The notes: generated by a model not told the origin, from the sequence alone. Counted from the stretch's first letter, positions 15,595 through 23,700 are shown. The stretch: 64,000 bases of DNA from Chersky-840 sp036511675 (GCA_036511675.1 DATCBU010000083.1:3171-67170), one strand, 5' to 3'. Numbers and translations: made by a program.

Positions 15595-16106
15595 CGGCTG
15601 GCGGCGTGGCAGTGGCGCGAGTCCTGTGGGGTGTGTTGCGAGCGGTCAGATCCAACGGGGGCGAGGTGGACGAGCAGGTTGTAGGTGACCAGCGCGATGG
15701 CCAGGTGCATGACACCGAGGACCGCCACCCCCTTGGGTGGTTGGCCCTGGGCCAGGATCCACAGGTCCGGGAGAAACAGGACCAGGGTCACGAGGACGGC
15801 GAGTCGGAGGAAGATCCATCTCGGAGCCGAGCTCACCCGCGTCACCATCGGCCAGGCCGCACAGGCCACGATGACGCCGACGACGGTCAGCCTGGCGTAG
15901 TCGTGGAACTGAAAATGGACGTACCCCTTGGTGGCCGGGAAGGCCGAGGTGCCCATGGCCACCAAGGCGGCGTCGGCGAGGAGAGACCCGGCAATCGAGA
16001 GCACGGTGGCCACGATGACACGGGGGAACGAGGGTTGGCGGTGGGTGGGTGTCAGATCGATCTTCGCCTGCGCCACGGAACGGTCGATGATCGTCGACAA
16101 CGACAT
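15591..16106 (-). CDS. four-helix membrane protein, DUF6069-like
   Basis: A 171-residue integral membrane protein with four predicted helices: VIVATVLSIAGSLLADAALV, LTVVGVIVACAAWPMVTRV, FLRLAVLVTLVLFLPDLWIL and VAVLGVMHLAIALVTYNLLV. A short N-terminal cytoplasmic stretch precedes them and a polar tail follows. The pattern recalls the DUF6069 family, tentatively. The ATG at 16106 has a good AAAGGA ribosome site; a longer upstream frame covers the ferredoxin gene and is rejected. It lies 32 bases after the ferredoxin gene and is coupled to the phosphoesterase. No function is known. Confidence 0.75.
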   Translation of the reverse strand: MSLSTIIDRSVAQAKIDLTPTHRQPSFPRVIVATVLSIAGSLLADAALVAMGTSAFPATKGYVHFQFHDYARLTVVGVIVACAAWPMVTRVSSAPRWIFLRLAVLVTLVLFLPDLWILAQGQPPKGVAVLGVMHLAIALVTYNLLVHLAPVGSDRSQHTPQDSRHCHAASR

Positions 16107-16138
16107 GGACTTCCTTTCGGATTGAGGCGAGGAGCCGG

Positions 16139-16375
16139 TCACGGCCGCGGTGCGGGGACCTTCTCCAGGAACAGGGCACGCCGAGGACACTCCCGGACAA
16201 CCCGCCGGGCCACCTCGGAGAGACGAGGAGGGACGGGTCCCTCGGCCATGACGGGGTAGCCCCATTCGTCGCGGGTGACGATCTCGGGCAAGAGCTCGGC
16301 GCAGTAGCCGAAGGCGTCACAGGCGACCGGATTCACCCGCAGACGGACATGGGACGAGACGATGGGCACGGGCAC
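16139..16375 (-). CDS. 3Fe-4S type ferredoxin
   Basis: A 78-residue ferredoxin. It shows VACDAFGYCAELLPE (two cysteines six apart, with the second ligand position of a 4Fe-4S site not a cysteine) and a distant CPRRALFL, the pattern of the single-cluster 3Fe-4S ferredoxins known from actinobacterial P450 and oxidoreductase systems. It lies nine bases after the NuoF-like gene, so it is probably the electron partner of that flavoprotein. ATG start at 16375. Cluster type is inferred from the spacing of three cysteines. Confidence 0.88.
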   Translation of the reverse strand: MPVPIVSSHVRLRVNPVACDAFGYCAELLPEIVTRDEWGYPVMAEGPVPPRLSEVARRVVRECPRRALFLEKVPAPRP

Positions 16376-16384
16376 TCGCTCCGG

Positions 16385-17707
16385 TCAGTGCCAGTGCCCG
16401 ACAGCGACGGACGCCGACGGTGACACGGGCAGGATCGGACGACGGTTCCATTCTGTACACGGGCGCCGACGGGCGTGGTCGGCGGCGTCGCGGGCGAACA
16501 CCTCTAGGGCGCTGCGGACGAATCGAACGACCCCGTCGGGATGGGCGCATGCCCCGCGACCGTCCACCGCGCCGAGGCGATGGGTCAACCGGTTGAGGGT
16601 CTGGGAATCGCACTCCCCGCGTGCCAGCTGGACGAGATCCTGAGCGACGGCATGGAGCCCGAACACACACGGCCCGCACTGACCTGCACTCTCGTTGGCC
16701 ATGTAGGTCGCCACCCGCGCCGTCTCAGCGATGCCACACGATGACGCGCCAATGGCGGCGATGACGCCGGCACCGACGGCGCTCCCGACCGCGGCCAGGG
16801 GCTTGGGGGCGTACGGCGTGTCGAGCAATCCGGGTCGGAGCCACGTCCCGCCGTAGCCTCCGACGACCACCGCACCGAGGGGGACGCTGATCCCGGCCCG
16901 TTCCAGGATCAGGTCCACGGGGGTCCCGAGCTCGACCTCGCATACGGCGGGGCTTGTCCCCGGACCCGACACCGTGACGAGGCAGGTGCCCGGCGCGTCG
17001 GGGAGGCCCACGCTCCGAAACCACTCCGGGCCGTACCGGGCGATGAGTGCCACGTGCGCCAGGGTCTCCGCACTCTGCACCAGGACCGGCCGTCGCTTGA
17101 TGGTGAGCGGCATGGCCTTGTCGGTTCGGAACTGCGGGTGCGCGGGCCCTCCCGCCAGCCACGCCACGAGGGCCGACTCCTCGCCGGTGACGTAGCGACC
17201 CGGGGGGCGGATGAGGTGCATCGGAATTCGACCCAGGCCCGCCGGGGCGCGCTCGGCCAACGCGCCGCGCACCGCTTCGGCGTTGTCGGCGCGATCGTCG
17301 GCCACGCACACGGCGATCTCGCGTGCACCGATGGCCGTGGCCACGAGCTCGGCCCCGTCGAGAACGAGGTGGGGGGCGCCCGACAACAGGGCCCGGTCCT
17401 TCTGGCTGGCCGGTTCGCCCTCCATGGCGTTCACCGCCAGGAGCCCGTGTCTGTGCCCGGACCGAAACGACTGCAATTTCCGTGCCGTGGGAAAGCCCGC
17501 CCCTCCGCGACCGGTCAACCCGGCCGCATCCACTCCCTGCACTAGCCGGTCCCCCCAGGCACCGTCACCCCGGCGCGGGACCGGCGCCGGCCCGTGGGTG
17601 GCCAGATGGCTCTCGAGGTCGGCGCGCCCGGTCTGGTGCCAGGCGGCCAGGATGCGAGATGCGGGGGCACGCCGGGCCGTGGACGTCGCCGACTCAGTCG
17701 TGCGCAC
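16385..17707 (-). CDS. NuoF-like NADH-binding flavoprotein with 4Fe-4S site
   Basis: Homologue of the 51-kDa subunit of respiratory complex I, but outside any nuo cluster. The 440-residue protein has the FMN/NADH fold (LTGRGGAGFPTARKLQS, VNAMEGEPASQKDRALL, APHLVLDGAELVATAIGA), an SLBB-like segment (TCLVTVSGPGTSPAVCEVELG, LILERAG) and an iron-sulfur domain (ESAGQCGPCVFG and a later cysteine in GRGACAHPDG). It should take electrons from NAD(P)H and pass them to the adjacent ferredoxin or the haem membrane protein. The GTG at 17707 overlaps the preceding gene by 14 bases and has a GGGAG site. Direction of electron flow is inferred. Confidence 0.87.
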   Translation of the reverse strand: MRTTESATSTARRAPASRILAAWHQTGRADLESHLATHGPAPVPRRGDGAWGDRLVQGVDAAGLTGRGGAGFPTARKLQSFRSGHRHGLLAVNAMEGEPASQKDRALLSGAPHLVLDGAELVATAIGAREIAVCVADDRADNAEAVRGALAERAPAGLGRIPMHLIRPPGRYVTGEESALVAWLAGGPAHPQFRTDKAMPLTIKRRPVLVQSAETLAHVALIARYGPEWFRSVGLPDAPGTCLVTVSGPGTSPAVCEVELGTPVDLILERAGISVPLGAVVVGGYGGTWLRPGLLDTPYAPKPLAAVGSAVGAGVIAAIGASSCGIAETARVATYMANESAGQCGPCVFGLHAVAQDLVQLARGECDSQTLNRLTHRLGAVDGRGACAHPDGVVRFVRSALEVFARDAADHARRRPCTEWNRRPILPVSPSASVAVGHWH

Positions 17708-18833
17708 CGAGACTCCCTTCGCCTCGGGTTCCGGTGATCGACGTGAGCTCGCCCCCGACCTGGGTGCCCGATTGGGTGACGTCCACCCGCAGGTCCAGCG
17801 GACTCCCGGCCTGATCGGCCAGCGAGAGCACCATGCGCGAGCCGTCGAGGCCCACGATGTGACCCTGGTACTGGGTGGGGGCGCCGGGGGGCCCGAAGCT
17901 CGCCTGGCTCTGTTGCAACGCCAGACCGCCCGACGCGGCCGGGGTGCCGATGATCACGATGTCGACCTCGGCGACGAGGGAACCCGAGGTCTCGGCCTTG
18001 ATCTCGAGCCTGGCCGAGCCGCCCGACAGGCTCCGCTCCGAGACGGTCCCCGACAAGGCGGCGCGATAGGGCGGAGCCGGAAGCGTGGTCGGGGGCGATG
18101 CCGCGGACGACGGGGCCGACGGCACGGCGGCGGGCGGCGCGGCCCCGTTGGTCTTGGAGCTTCCGAGCAGGGCAGCCGGGGTTCCGGCCCGGGCGGCCCA
18201 TCCCGGGCGCAACGGGCCGGTGGCCGTCCAGGCCGCCAGCGCCATGACCGCCACGACGCTCGTGGTGCCCACGACCAGCCGCGTCCCGGCGTGCGCCGGC
18301 CAACCCGAGGCGAGACGCCACGCCAGAGCGCCGAGCACGGCCGCGACACAGCCCACGACGACGACCATCGCCCATCCGAGATGGGGGTCGGTTCCGGTCC
18401 CGAGCCCGTGGACGACGGCGAGGGGCCAGCTGGCATAGGCGAGCCAGTGCAACGCCCGCCACGTGCGGGGGTTGATCCTCTGACGGAGCAGGCTCGAGAT
18501 GGTGACGGCCAGCAGGAGGTCGACCGCCACCGTGCCGAGGCCGAGCCACAGCCTCCGGTAGGGAGAGGTGAAGGGGACCACCACCGACAACCACCCGATG
18601 GGGGCGAACGCGTCGGACACCGTGGTGACCACGTGCAGGCCGACGAAGACCATGGCCAGGAGCGAGACGCGACGGTGGAGGTCCTGGATCGTGAAGCGGG
18701 GCCACATCCTCGTCCCGAGCCGCACCGACGTGAGGACACCGAGCACCACACTGGCGCTGAGGAGGACGAGGGCGACGATGCCCGTGCCACGCGTCGTGTA
18801 CCACAGCCACTGCGAGGACGTCACCGCCGTCAT
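17694..18833 (-). CDS. ferric-reductase-like transmembrane haem protein
   Basis: A 379-residue membrane protein with about six helices in its first 215 residues (WYTTRGTGIVALVLLSASVVL onward). Paired histidines in QDLHRR/GLHVV and RALHWL/VVHGLG are the expected ligands for two b haems of the ferric-reductase/NOX-type fold. A last helix (VVGTTSVVAVMALAAWTATG) leads to an Ala/Pro spacer and an extracytoplasmic beta-rich domain (YQGHIVGLDGSRMVL). It would carry electrons across the membrane. No FMN-binding domain or obvious flavinylation motif is visible. Start: ATG at 18833 overlapping the ApbE stop (ATGA). Confidence 0.85.
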   Translation of the reverse strand: MTAVTSSQWLWYTTRGTGIVALVLLSASVVLGVLTSVRLGTRMWPRFTIQDLHRRVSLLAMVFVGLHVVTTVSDAFAPIGWLSVVVPFTSPYRRLWLGLGTVAVDLLLAVTISSLLRQRINPRTWRALHWLAYASWPLAVVHGLGTGTDPHLGWAMVVVVGCVAAVLGALAWRLASGWPAHAGTRLVVGTTSVVAVMALAAWTATGPLRPGWAARAGTPAALLGSSKTNGAAPPAAVPSAPSSAASPPTTLPAPPYRAALSGTVSERSLSGGSARLEIKAETSGSLVAEVDIVIIGTPAASGGLALQQSQASFGPPGAPTQYQGHIVGLDGSRMVLSLADQAGSPLDLRVDVTQSGTQVGGELTSITGTRGEGSLGAHD

Positions 18834-19822
18834 GGTGCGACTGCCGACGCCTCGACGACTTCGACGGCGTCCATGCGCCCGTCCGCGGGCCACCGTGCCA
18901 CGGTCGACACCACGCCGTCGTGGCGGACGAACCGTGCGGGCACACCGAGGTGCTCCAGGCGCTCGGGGGCGCTCTCGCCCCAGACGACGGCGGCTGTGCT
19001 CCAGGCGTTGGCGTCGACACAGGTGGCTCCTGCCGCAGTGACGAGCCGCCAGTGATCACCGGCACAGTCGCCCGTGGCCGGGTCGACGATGTGGTGCACG
19101 CTGCGGCTCCCCCGGTGCCAGGCCCGCACGGCCGTGCTCGAACTGGCGAGTCCGCCCGCCACGACCGACACCACCGGACCGGCCTCGAACGGCCCCGCGC
19201 TGTTCACGGCGATCCCGACCGGCCATCCGCCGTCGGGCGCTGCGCCCGCCACGGCCACGTCCCCGCCCACGCAGACCAACACCCCGGCACCGGTGTCCGA
19301 GGCGATGGCACACGCGGCACGATCGGCCACGAGGGCCTTGGCCGTGGCCCCGAGATCGAGGCGCACACCCCGCGGTAGTGCGATCGAACGCGCCCGGTCG
19401 TCGAGGTCGATGCGCCACCACCCCGGCGCCGGCACGGGCCGAGCGCGAAGCGCCGGCCCCCGCGACGGCACCTGGGAGAAGTCGCGGTCGTACCCGAGCG
19501 CCTCGACGGCCTCGCCCACGGTGGGGTCCACCGCCCCGCCGGTCCGTTCCGCCACGGCACAGGCCACCGAGACCGCCTCGTACAGCAGCGCGCCCACCCG
19601 CACCGGGCGCCCGTCACCGCAACAGAGATGATGGAGCTCGGAGTCCGCCCGGAAGCGGCTGCAGGCGCGGTCGATGGCATCGAGCTCGCGGCGCAGCACG
19701 GCTGCGGCCTCGTCCCGGGCGTCGAGACGGTCCACGGCCACCGTGGCGATGGTGCCCAGGGCGCGCAGGTGCACGATGCCCGCGGCCGGCGCGCCGGGGC
19801 TTGCTACGGCGACGCCTTCCAT
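18830..19822 (-). CDS. apbE: FAD:protein FMN transferase
   Basis: ApbE attaches FMN covalently to a threonine or serine of extracytoplasmic flavoproteins, using FAD and magnesium. The 330-residue protein shows ALGTIATVAVDR, SRFRADSELHHL, the catalytic region RLDLGATAKALVADRA, VCVGGDVAVAG, SSSTAVRAWHRGSRSVHHIVDPATG and the late NAWSTAAVVWG. It is complete. No typical secretion signal is obvious, so it may act on the cytoplasmic side or be short-signalled. It precedes the ferric-reductase-like gene. Its substrate is not evident because no FMN-bind domain is encoded nearby. Confidence 0.92.
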   Translation of the reverse strand: MEGVAVASPGAPAAGIVHLRALGTIATVAVDRLDARDEAAAVLRRELDAIDRACSRFRADSELHHLCCGDGRPVRVGALLYEAVSVACAVAERTGGAVDPTVGEAVEALGYDRDFSQVPSRGPALRARPVPAPGWWRIDLDDRARSIALPRGVRLDLGATAKALVADRAACAIASDTGAGVLVCVGGDVAVAGAAPDGGWPVGIAVNSAGPFEAGPVVSVVAGGLASSSTAVRAWHRGSRSVHHIVDPATGDCAGDHWRLVTAAGATCVDANAWSTAAVVWGESAPERLEHLGVPARFVRHDGVVSTVARWPADGRMDAVEVVEASAVAP

Positions 19823-19823
19823 G

Positions 19824-20183
19824 TCACCACCCGGTGCCGCCCGACACGACCGTCGGGGCCCGTTGTGTGGGAGCAGGCGCGGTCACTTGTGGTGCACCTG
19901 CGCCTCCCGTGCCCGTGCCGGTGCCGGTCCCCGTCCCGATGCCGGTCCCTGTGCCCGTTCCTGTTCCGGTGCCCGCCGCCGGGATGGTCGCCGGGGCCGA
20001 TGCACCATTGCTCGGCGCTGTGGCGGCGGCGGACCGTCCGGGGATCTCGTGGGCCACCACTCCGATGATCACGGCCGCGCCCGCGACCGCACCCGCGACG
20101 GTCCATCGGAACACCCGACGGACCCGGGCGAATGTCTCGTCCCGTTCGTCTTCGATCTTGGCGTAATGCCAGGGAGTAGCCAC
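19824..20183 (-). CDS. membrane-anchored protein with Gly-Thr dipeptide repeat
   Basis: A 119-residue protein of unrecognised family. A charged N-terminus (WHYAKIEDERDETFARVRR) precedes one membrane helix (about residues 27-46, WTVAGAVAGAAVIIGVVAHE). An Ala/Ser/Pro stretch, about eleven Gly-Thr repeats (around 71-93) and a short Pro/Thr tail follow. The expected topology is N-in with the repeat outside. The GTG at 20183 is preceded by a GAAGGTGG-like site. One base separates it from apbE, and it is the first gene of the electron-transfer operon. It could be a structural spacer or an ApbE target; the composition is too simple to say. Confidence 0.7.
   Translation of the reverse strand: MATPWHYAKIEDERDETFARVRRVFRWTVAGAVAGAAVIIGVVAHEIPGRSAAATAPSNGASAPATIPAAGTGTGTGTGTGIGTGTGTGTGTGGAGAPQVTAPAPTQRAPTVVSGGTGW
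19909..19974. repeat. hexanucleotide-type tandem repeat coding for Gly-Thr
   Basis: A run of CCGGTG/CCCGTN hexamers on the plus strand, imperfect at third codon positions, encodes the Gly-Thr repeat on the minus strand. Third-base variation shows selection on protein rather than a recent slippage burst. Confidence 0.75.
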
Positions 20184-20255
20184 GAATCACCACCTTCGGG
20201 TCCCATGGTGGGCGATCGACCATGACCGGAGCATGAAGATCGCCCCGGCATGTGC

Positions 20256-20276
20256 GCCCGGTCTTGTCTACCGGGC
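20256..20276 (-). terminator. hairpin at the 3' end of the glycosidase gene
   Basis: GCCCGGT (20256-20262) and ACCGGGC (20270-20276) form a perfect seven-pair stem with a seven-base loop across the stop codon of the phosphodiester glycosidase gene, before the Gly-Thr repeat gene. No T-run follows, so it may attenuate or protect RNA rather than terminate. Confidence 0.35.
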
Positions 20277-21524
20277 AGACCTTGGAGCGACCTGTGGGGG
20301 GCGGGCCGACATGGTGAAGAAGTCGCGAGACCACCACGACTGGAAGTACCGTCCCGCCCCGCCCGCCATGGCCGGGAGCAGTTCCGTGCCGTTGTCCGGC
20401 GCGGCAGCACCGGTGGGTGTGGCGGGCGCATAGGCGGAGAAGTTGACCCAGTCGGTGTTGATGTCGAGCTCCATGGCTCGGACCGCACCGGCGCGCACGA
20501 GCACATCGGCGAGGTCGGTGATGTTCAGGTTGGGCCCCGCGACATAGACAAGGGCTCCGTTGGCCGTGACACCCACACCGGAGCGCCAGACGTAGACCTG
20601 GTTCCGGAGGGTGAAACCCCACCGCGTCGTGTCGTTGGCGTTGAGCCCCGGGACGGGGCGGCCGTCGTCGACCACCAGGTCCAGGTTCTGTCTCACCGAA
20701 CTGACATCTGGCGCCATCGTCACGTCACGGCCCCACTGGCCCACCGTCGCCGTCCCGTCGTTGTAGACGACGAAGGACGCCGCTCCGGTGAGAAGAGGAA
20801 AATGGGGCACCGTCTGGCCCTGGGTGTAATACCCGCCTCCGGCGTTCGGCATCAGGAAGCCGGCGTTGAAGGCGGCCACCAGCGTCCGGGCCGCCGGCGA
20901 CGAGATGGGCGCGGTGTCATGCCACGGGCCTCCGCCGGGAATCGTGCTTCCCGAGTACAACGTGGCCGACAGGAGCTTGGTGTCCATCCAGGCGACCGCT
21001 GTCACCACGCTCGTGTGGACGGCGTCGGGACGGACGAAGGCCTCGTACAGCGCCGGCAGTCCGCCGACGGTGCGGCCGGCCGGATGCCACTGGCCCTCAC
21101 CGGCGATGGGCGGGCTGGCGATGGGGGCGATGGGGCTCGGCGGGGTGAGATGGGCCCGAAGTGCTGTCGCGGGCGCCGGGGTGTCGCGCTTGGTCGGGCC
21201 CGGGAGCGGGATGGCCCCTTTGGCGGGCTTGCCACCCACGGGGGGCGGATGATGGGAGTACCAGGTGTTCTCGGCCCACGTCACGATCGATCCACCACCG
21301 TGACCGCGGAGCCATTCCGACAATCTCGCCGACACGGTTGTCCCCAGACCGGGGTTGGTGAGTGCGGTGCCCAGCGACCACCACACCGGGGTGAGCAGCA
21401 CGACCACCATGAGCAGGACGCTCACGACCCGGTGGCGGCGTACCCAGCGGCGGCGGCGCACCCCGAAAGGCGCATCGGGGGGGGCGGGCGCGGGCCGTCG
21501 CGGGGAAACGACCATGTGCGCCAT
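20268..21524 (-). CDS. membrane-anchored phosphodiester glycosidase family (NAGPA-like, PF09992) protein
   Basis: A 418-residue protein with an N-terminal membrane anchor (VVSVLLMVVVLLTPVWWSLG), a proline-rich spacer and an extracytoplasmic domain of the phosphodiester alpha-GlcNAcase type. Family marks are LVAAFNAGFLM, YYTQGQTVP, SFVVYNDGTATVGQWG, LDLVVDDGRPVPG and MELDINTDWVNF near the end. In bacteria the substrates are unknown, probably cell-envelope glycans. Start ATG at 21524, with TAAGAT eight bases upstream as possible -10; the longer frame has no support. It is divergent from the two-component regulator and lies upstream of the electron-transfer operon. Confidence 0.82.
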   Translation of the reverse strand: MAHMVVSPRRPAPAPPDAPFGVRRRRWVRRHRVVSVLLMVVVLLTPVWWSLGTALTNPGLGTTVSARLSEWLRGHGGGSIVTWAENTWYSHHPPPVGGKPAKGAIPLPGPTKRDTPAPATALRAHLTPPSPIAPIASPPIAGEGQWHPAGRTVGGLPALYEAFVRPDAVHTSVVTAVAWMDTKLLSATLYSGSTIPGGGPWHDTAPISSPAARTLVAAFNAGFLMPNAGGGYYTQGQTVPHFPLLTGAASFVVYNDGTATVGQWGRDVTMAPDVSSVRQNLDLVVDDGRPVPGLNANDTTRWGFTLRNQVYVWRSGVGVTANGALVYVAGPNLNITDLADVLVRAGAVRAMELDINTDWVNFSAYAPATPTGAAAPDNGTELLPAMAGGAGRYFQSWWSRDFFTMSARPPQVAPRSAR

Positions 21525-21532
21525 CGGTCGCC

Positions 21533-21538
21533 ATCTTA
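21533..21538 (-). promoter_or_regulatory. possible -10 of the glycosidase gene
   Basis: TAAGAT on the minus strand, eight bases before the ATG at 21524. It fits TAnnnT, with a very short or absent leader. Confidence 0.35.
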
Positions 21539-21592
21539 CGTAGCCCACCTTACGCTGGCATGAAGCCCCTTTCCCCCTGATCCTTGCGAATT

Positions 21593-21629
21593 CGTGAAGA
21601 CTCTTCACGTGGCCTTCACGATGTTCAGG
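21593..21629. promoter_or_regulatory. candidate response-regulator operator
   Basis: CGTGAAG (21593-21599) and CTTCACG (21603-21609) form an inverted repeat around three bases. TTCACG recurs at 21615, exactly 11 bases after 21604, and a degenerate TTCAGG follows at 21624. Eleven-base direct repeats are typical OmpR/PhoB-family binding sites. It sits 14 bases before the regulator start and between the divergent genes, so it may control both. Confidence 0.5.
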
Positions 21630-21642
21630 TAGACCGATAGCC

Positions 21643-22311
21643 GTGCGGGTACTCGTCGCCGAAGATGACGTCGGTCTGCGCTCGGTGTTGGAGCGAGGGC
21701 TGAAAGAGAATGGTTACGTGGTGGACGCCGTCGCTGACGGAGACTGGGCCCTGCGGTACCTCCGCACCTATGACTACGAGGTTGCCATCCTCGACTGGCG
21801 CATGCCGGCGGCGTCGGGCCTCGACGTCGTGCGCGAGCTTCGCCGCCTGGGATCACCCGTTCCCGTGCTCATGCTGACGGCGCGCGATGCTCCGGGCGAC
21901 CGAGTGAGGGGCCTCGATGAGGGCGCCGACGACTACCTCGTCAAGCCCTTCGCCTTCGAAGAGCTGTTGGCCCGCATCCGGGCGCTGCAGCGGCGGTCCC
22001 CCGCTCTGCAGTCGCCTCGCCTGGTCTTGGGGGACCTCGCATTCAACCCGGCCACGCGCGAAGTACTGGTCGACGGGAGGAATCCCGGGCTGACCGGCAC
22101 CGAATTGTCGATACTCGAGATCCTCATACGCCGGGCACCGGCGGTGGTGGAGCGGCGTGCCGTGGCGCTGCACGTCTGGGCCGAGGAGGCCGACGCTCTG
22201 GGTTCCAACACCATCGACGTGCACATGGCCCGCCTGCGGGGAAAGCTCGGTTCGGGTCGGACACGCATCGAGACCGTCCGGGGAATCGGGTTCAGGATCG
22301 TCCCGACATGA
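21643..22311 (+). CDS. OmpR/PhoB-family response regulator
   Basis: A 222-residue two-component regulator. The receiver has the acidic pair AEDDVGLRSVL, the phosphoacceptor in AILDWRMPAASGLD, the threonine in LMLTARDAPGDR and the lysine in DYLVKPFAFEELLARI. The C-terminal winged helix reads LTGTELSILEILIRRAP and NTIDVHMARLRGKL, then IETVRGIGFRI. Start GTG at 21643. The kinase gene overlaps its stop by four bases. The palindrome and 11-base repeats just upstream suggest autoregulation and possible control of the divergent glycosidase/electron-transfer genes; the signal is unknown. Confidence 0.94.
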   Translation: MRVLVAEDDVGLRSVLERGLKENGYVVDAVADGDWALRYLRTYDYEVAILDWRMPAASGLDVVRELRRLGSPVPVLMLTARDAPGDRVRGLDEGADDYLVKPFAFEELLARIRALQRRSPALQSPRLVLGDLAFNPATREVLVDGRNPGLTGTELSILEILIRRAPAVVERRAVALHVWAEEADALGSNTIDVHMARLRGKLGSGRTRIETVRGIGFRIVPT

Positions 22312-23654
22312 GAGTGCGGAGCCATTACTTCCGATCGAACCTGACCCACGCGGCCCGGGTGGCGGCGGTGTCCACGTTGCTCATCGCCTCGGTGTACGTG
22401 CTGGTGTGCGTGGTCTTCGACGTCGTCGACTCTCACCGGCTGGTGGCGCAGGTCGACGTCCACCTCCGAGACCGGGTGCACGACGCCATCGCCCGCGGCG
22501 ACCTGGCCAGGGCACCGGGCGAGGCCGACGACGACCACGATGTCGATGCCGCCCCGGTTCTGCTGTGGCACGTGAACGCGGCCGGGCACGCCGTGACCTT
22601 GAGTGACGCCGCACCACGCCTGACCCGAGACGCATGGTCCCGGGCAGGGCAGCCCACCACCGCCAATCTGGGGTCGATCTCGTTCCGCGTCATCGCTACC
22701 CCGGTGCACGGGGGCTGGCTGGTGGCGGCGCAGAGCCTGACCGAGGCGAACCACGTCAAGAGGGTGCTCATAACCGGTGAGGCCATCGCCGGCCCGGTGG
22801 TCGTGGTGGCGATGTTCCTGGGTGCGCTGATCATCGGGCTGAACGCGTCACGCCCGGTCGAACTGGCGCGCCGCCGACAGCTCGAATTCACCGCCGACGC
22901 GTCGCACGAACTGCGAACACCGCTCAGTGTCATCGAGGCCGAAGTGACCCTGGCGCTCAGTGCCCCGCGCGACGCGGCTCGATACCGCGACACCGTCGAG
23001 CGGGTCAACGGCGAGAGCAAACGGCTGCGCCACATCATCGACGACCTCTTGTGGTTGGCCCGCTTCGATTCCGAGCCGGCTCCGCCCCGCGATGAGCTCG
23101 TGGACCTCTACTCCGTCGTCCAGGGTTGTGCGGATCGATTCGGAGCGCTCGCCCACGCACGCGGCATCACCTTGTCGGTCGAGCGCCGAGGCGACCCCGA
23201 CCCGATCATCACGGCTCCGCCCGACTGGATCGACCGTCTCGCCGGCGTGTTGGTGGACAACGCCTGTCGCTACGCCGGAAACGATGGCACGGTGCGCGCC
23301 GTGGTCTCGGCTCACGGGAACCGGACCACCCTCTCTGTGGAGGACAGCGGGCCGGGAATCCCTCCCGAAGAGCGTCCCCTGCTGTTCGACCGGTTCCACC
23401 GGGCGACCGACGACGGGTCGGGAACGGGTCTCGGCCTCGCCATCGCCGACTCGATCGTGCGCTCCACCGGTGGGCGCTGGCGCGTCGGTGAGGCCACCCT
23501 GGGCGGTGCCCTGTTCGCCGTGTCGTGGCATCGGGCCCACCTCCGTGACACCGGGCCCGACATCCTCACCGACCGCGCCCAGGGGACGGACGGGCGTGGG
23601 GACGGAGTGAAGGTCTTGTCGGATCGGAGCCTGGGAGGGGACTCGAACCCCTGA
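22308..23654 (+). CDS. sensor histidine kinase
   Basis: A 448-residue partner of the preceding regulator. TM1 (AAVSTLLIASVYVLVCVVF) and TM2 (GPVVVVAMFLGALIIGL) flank an extracytoplasmic sensor of about 115 residues. Then come the phosphoacceptor box FTADASHELRTPLSVIE, the N box DNACRYAG, the G1 box VEDSGPGIPPEE and the G2 box GTGLGLAI. The sensor domain matches nothing I recognise. The last nine codons, ending at TGA 23652-23654, run into the 3' half of the convergent tRNA-Thr gene, so the C-terminal tail is written in antisense tRNA sequence. Confidence 0.93.
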   Translation: MRVRSHYFRSNLTHAARVAAVSTLLIASVYVLVCVVFDVVDSHRLVAQVDVHLRDRVHDAIARGDLARAPGEADDDHDVDAAPVLLWHVNAAGHAVTLSDAAPRLTRDAWSRAGQPTTANLGSISFRVIATPVHGGWLVAAQSLTEANHVKRVLITGEAIAGPVVVVAMFLGALIIGLNASRPVELARRRQLEFTADASHELRTPLSVIEAEVTLALSAPRDAARYRDTVERVNGESKRLRHIIDDLLWLARFDSEPAPPRDELVDLYSVVQGCADRFGALAHARGITLSVERRGDPDPIITAPPDWIDRLAGVLVDNACRYAGNDGTVRAVVSAHGNRTTLSVEDSGPGIPPEERPLLFDRFHRATDDGSGTGLGLAIADSIVRSTGGRWRVGEATLGGALFAVSWHRAHLRDTGPDILTDRAQGTDGRGDGVKVLSDRSLGGDSNP

Positions 23655-23700
23655 CCTGCGCATTACGAATGCGCTGCTCTACCAGCTGAGCTACCCAGGC
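23628..23700 (-). tRNA. tRNA-Thr (anticodon CGT)
   Basis: The minus strand folds into a full cloverleaf. The acceptor stem pairs GCCTGGG with CCCAGGC, discriminator U. The D arm is AGCTCAGCTGGTAGAGC, the anticodon arm GCGCA-TTCGTAA-TGCGC gives CGT, which reads ACG, and the T arm has GGTTCGAGTCC. No CCA is encoded. It is 73 bases long. The 3' half overlaps the end of the histidine kinase gene on the other strand. Confidence 0.96.

Noticed and set aside
23628..23700. tRNA-Thr as an integration site of a mobile element
   Set aside because: No integrase gene and no second copy of the tRNA 3' end was seen nearby; both flanks are housekeeping genes.
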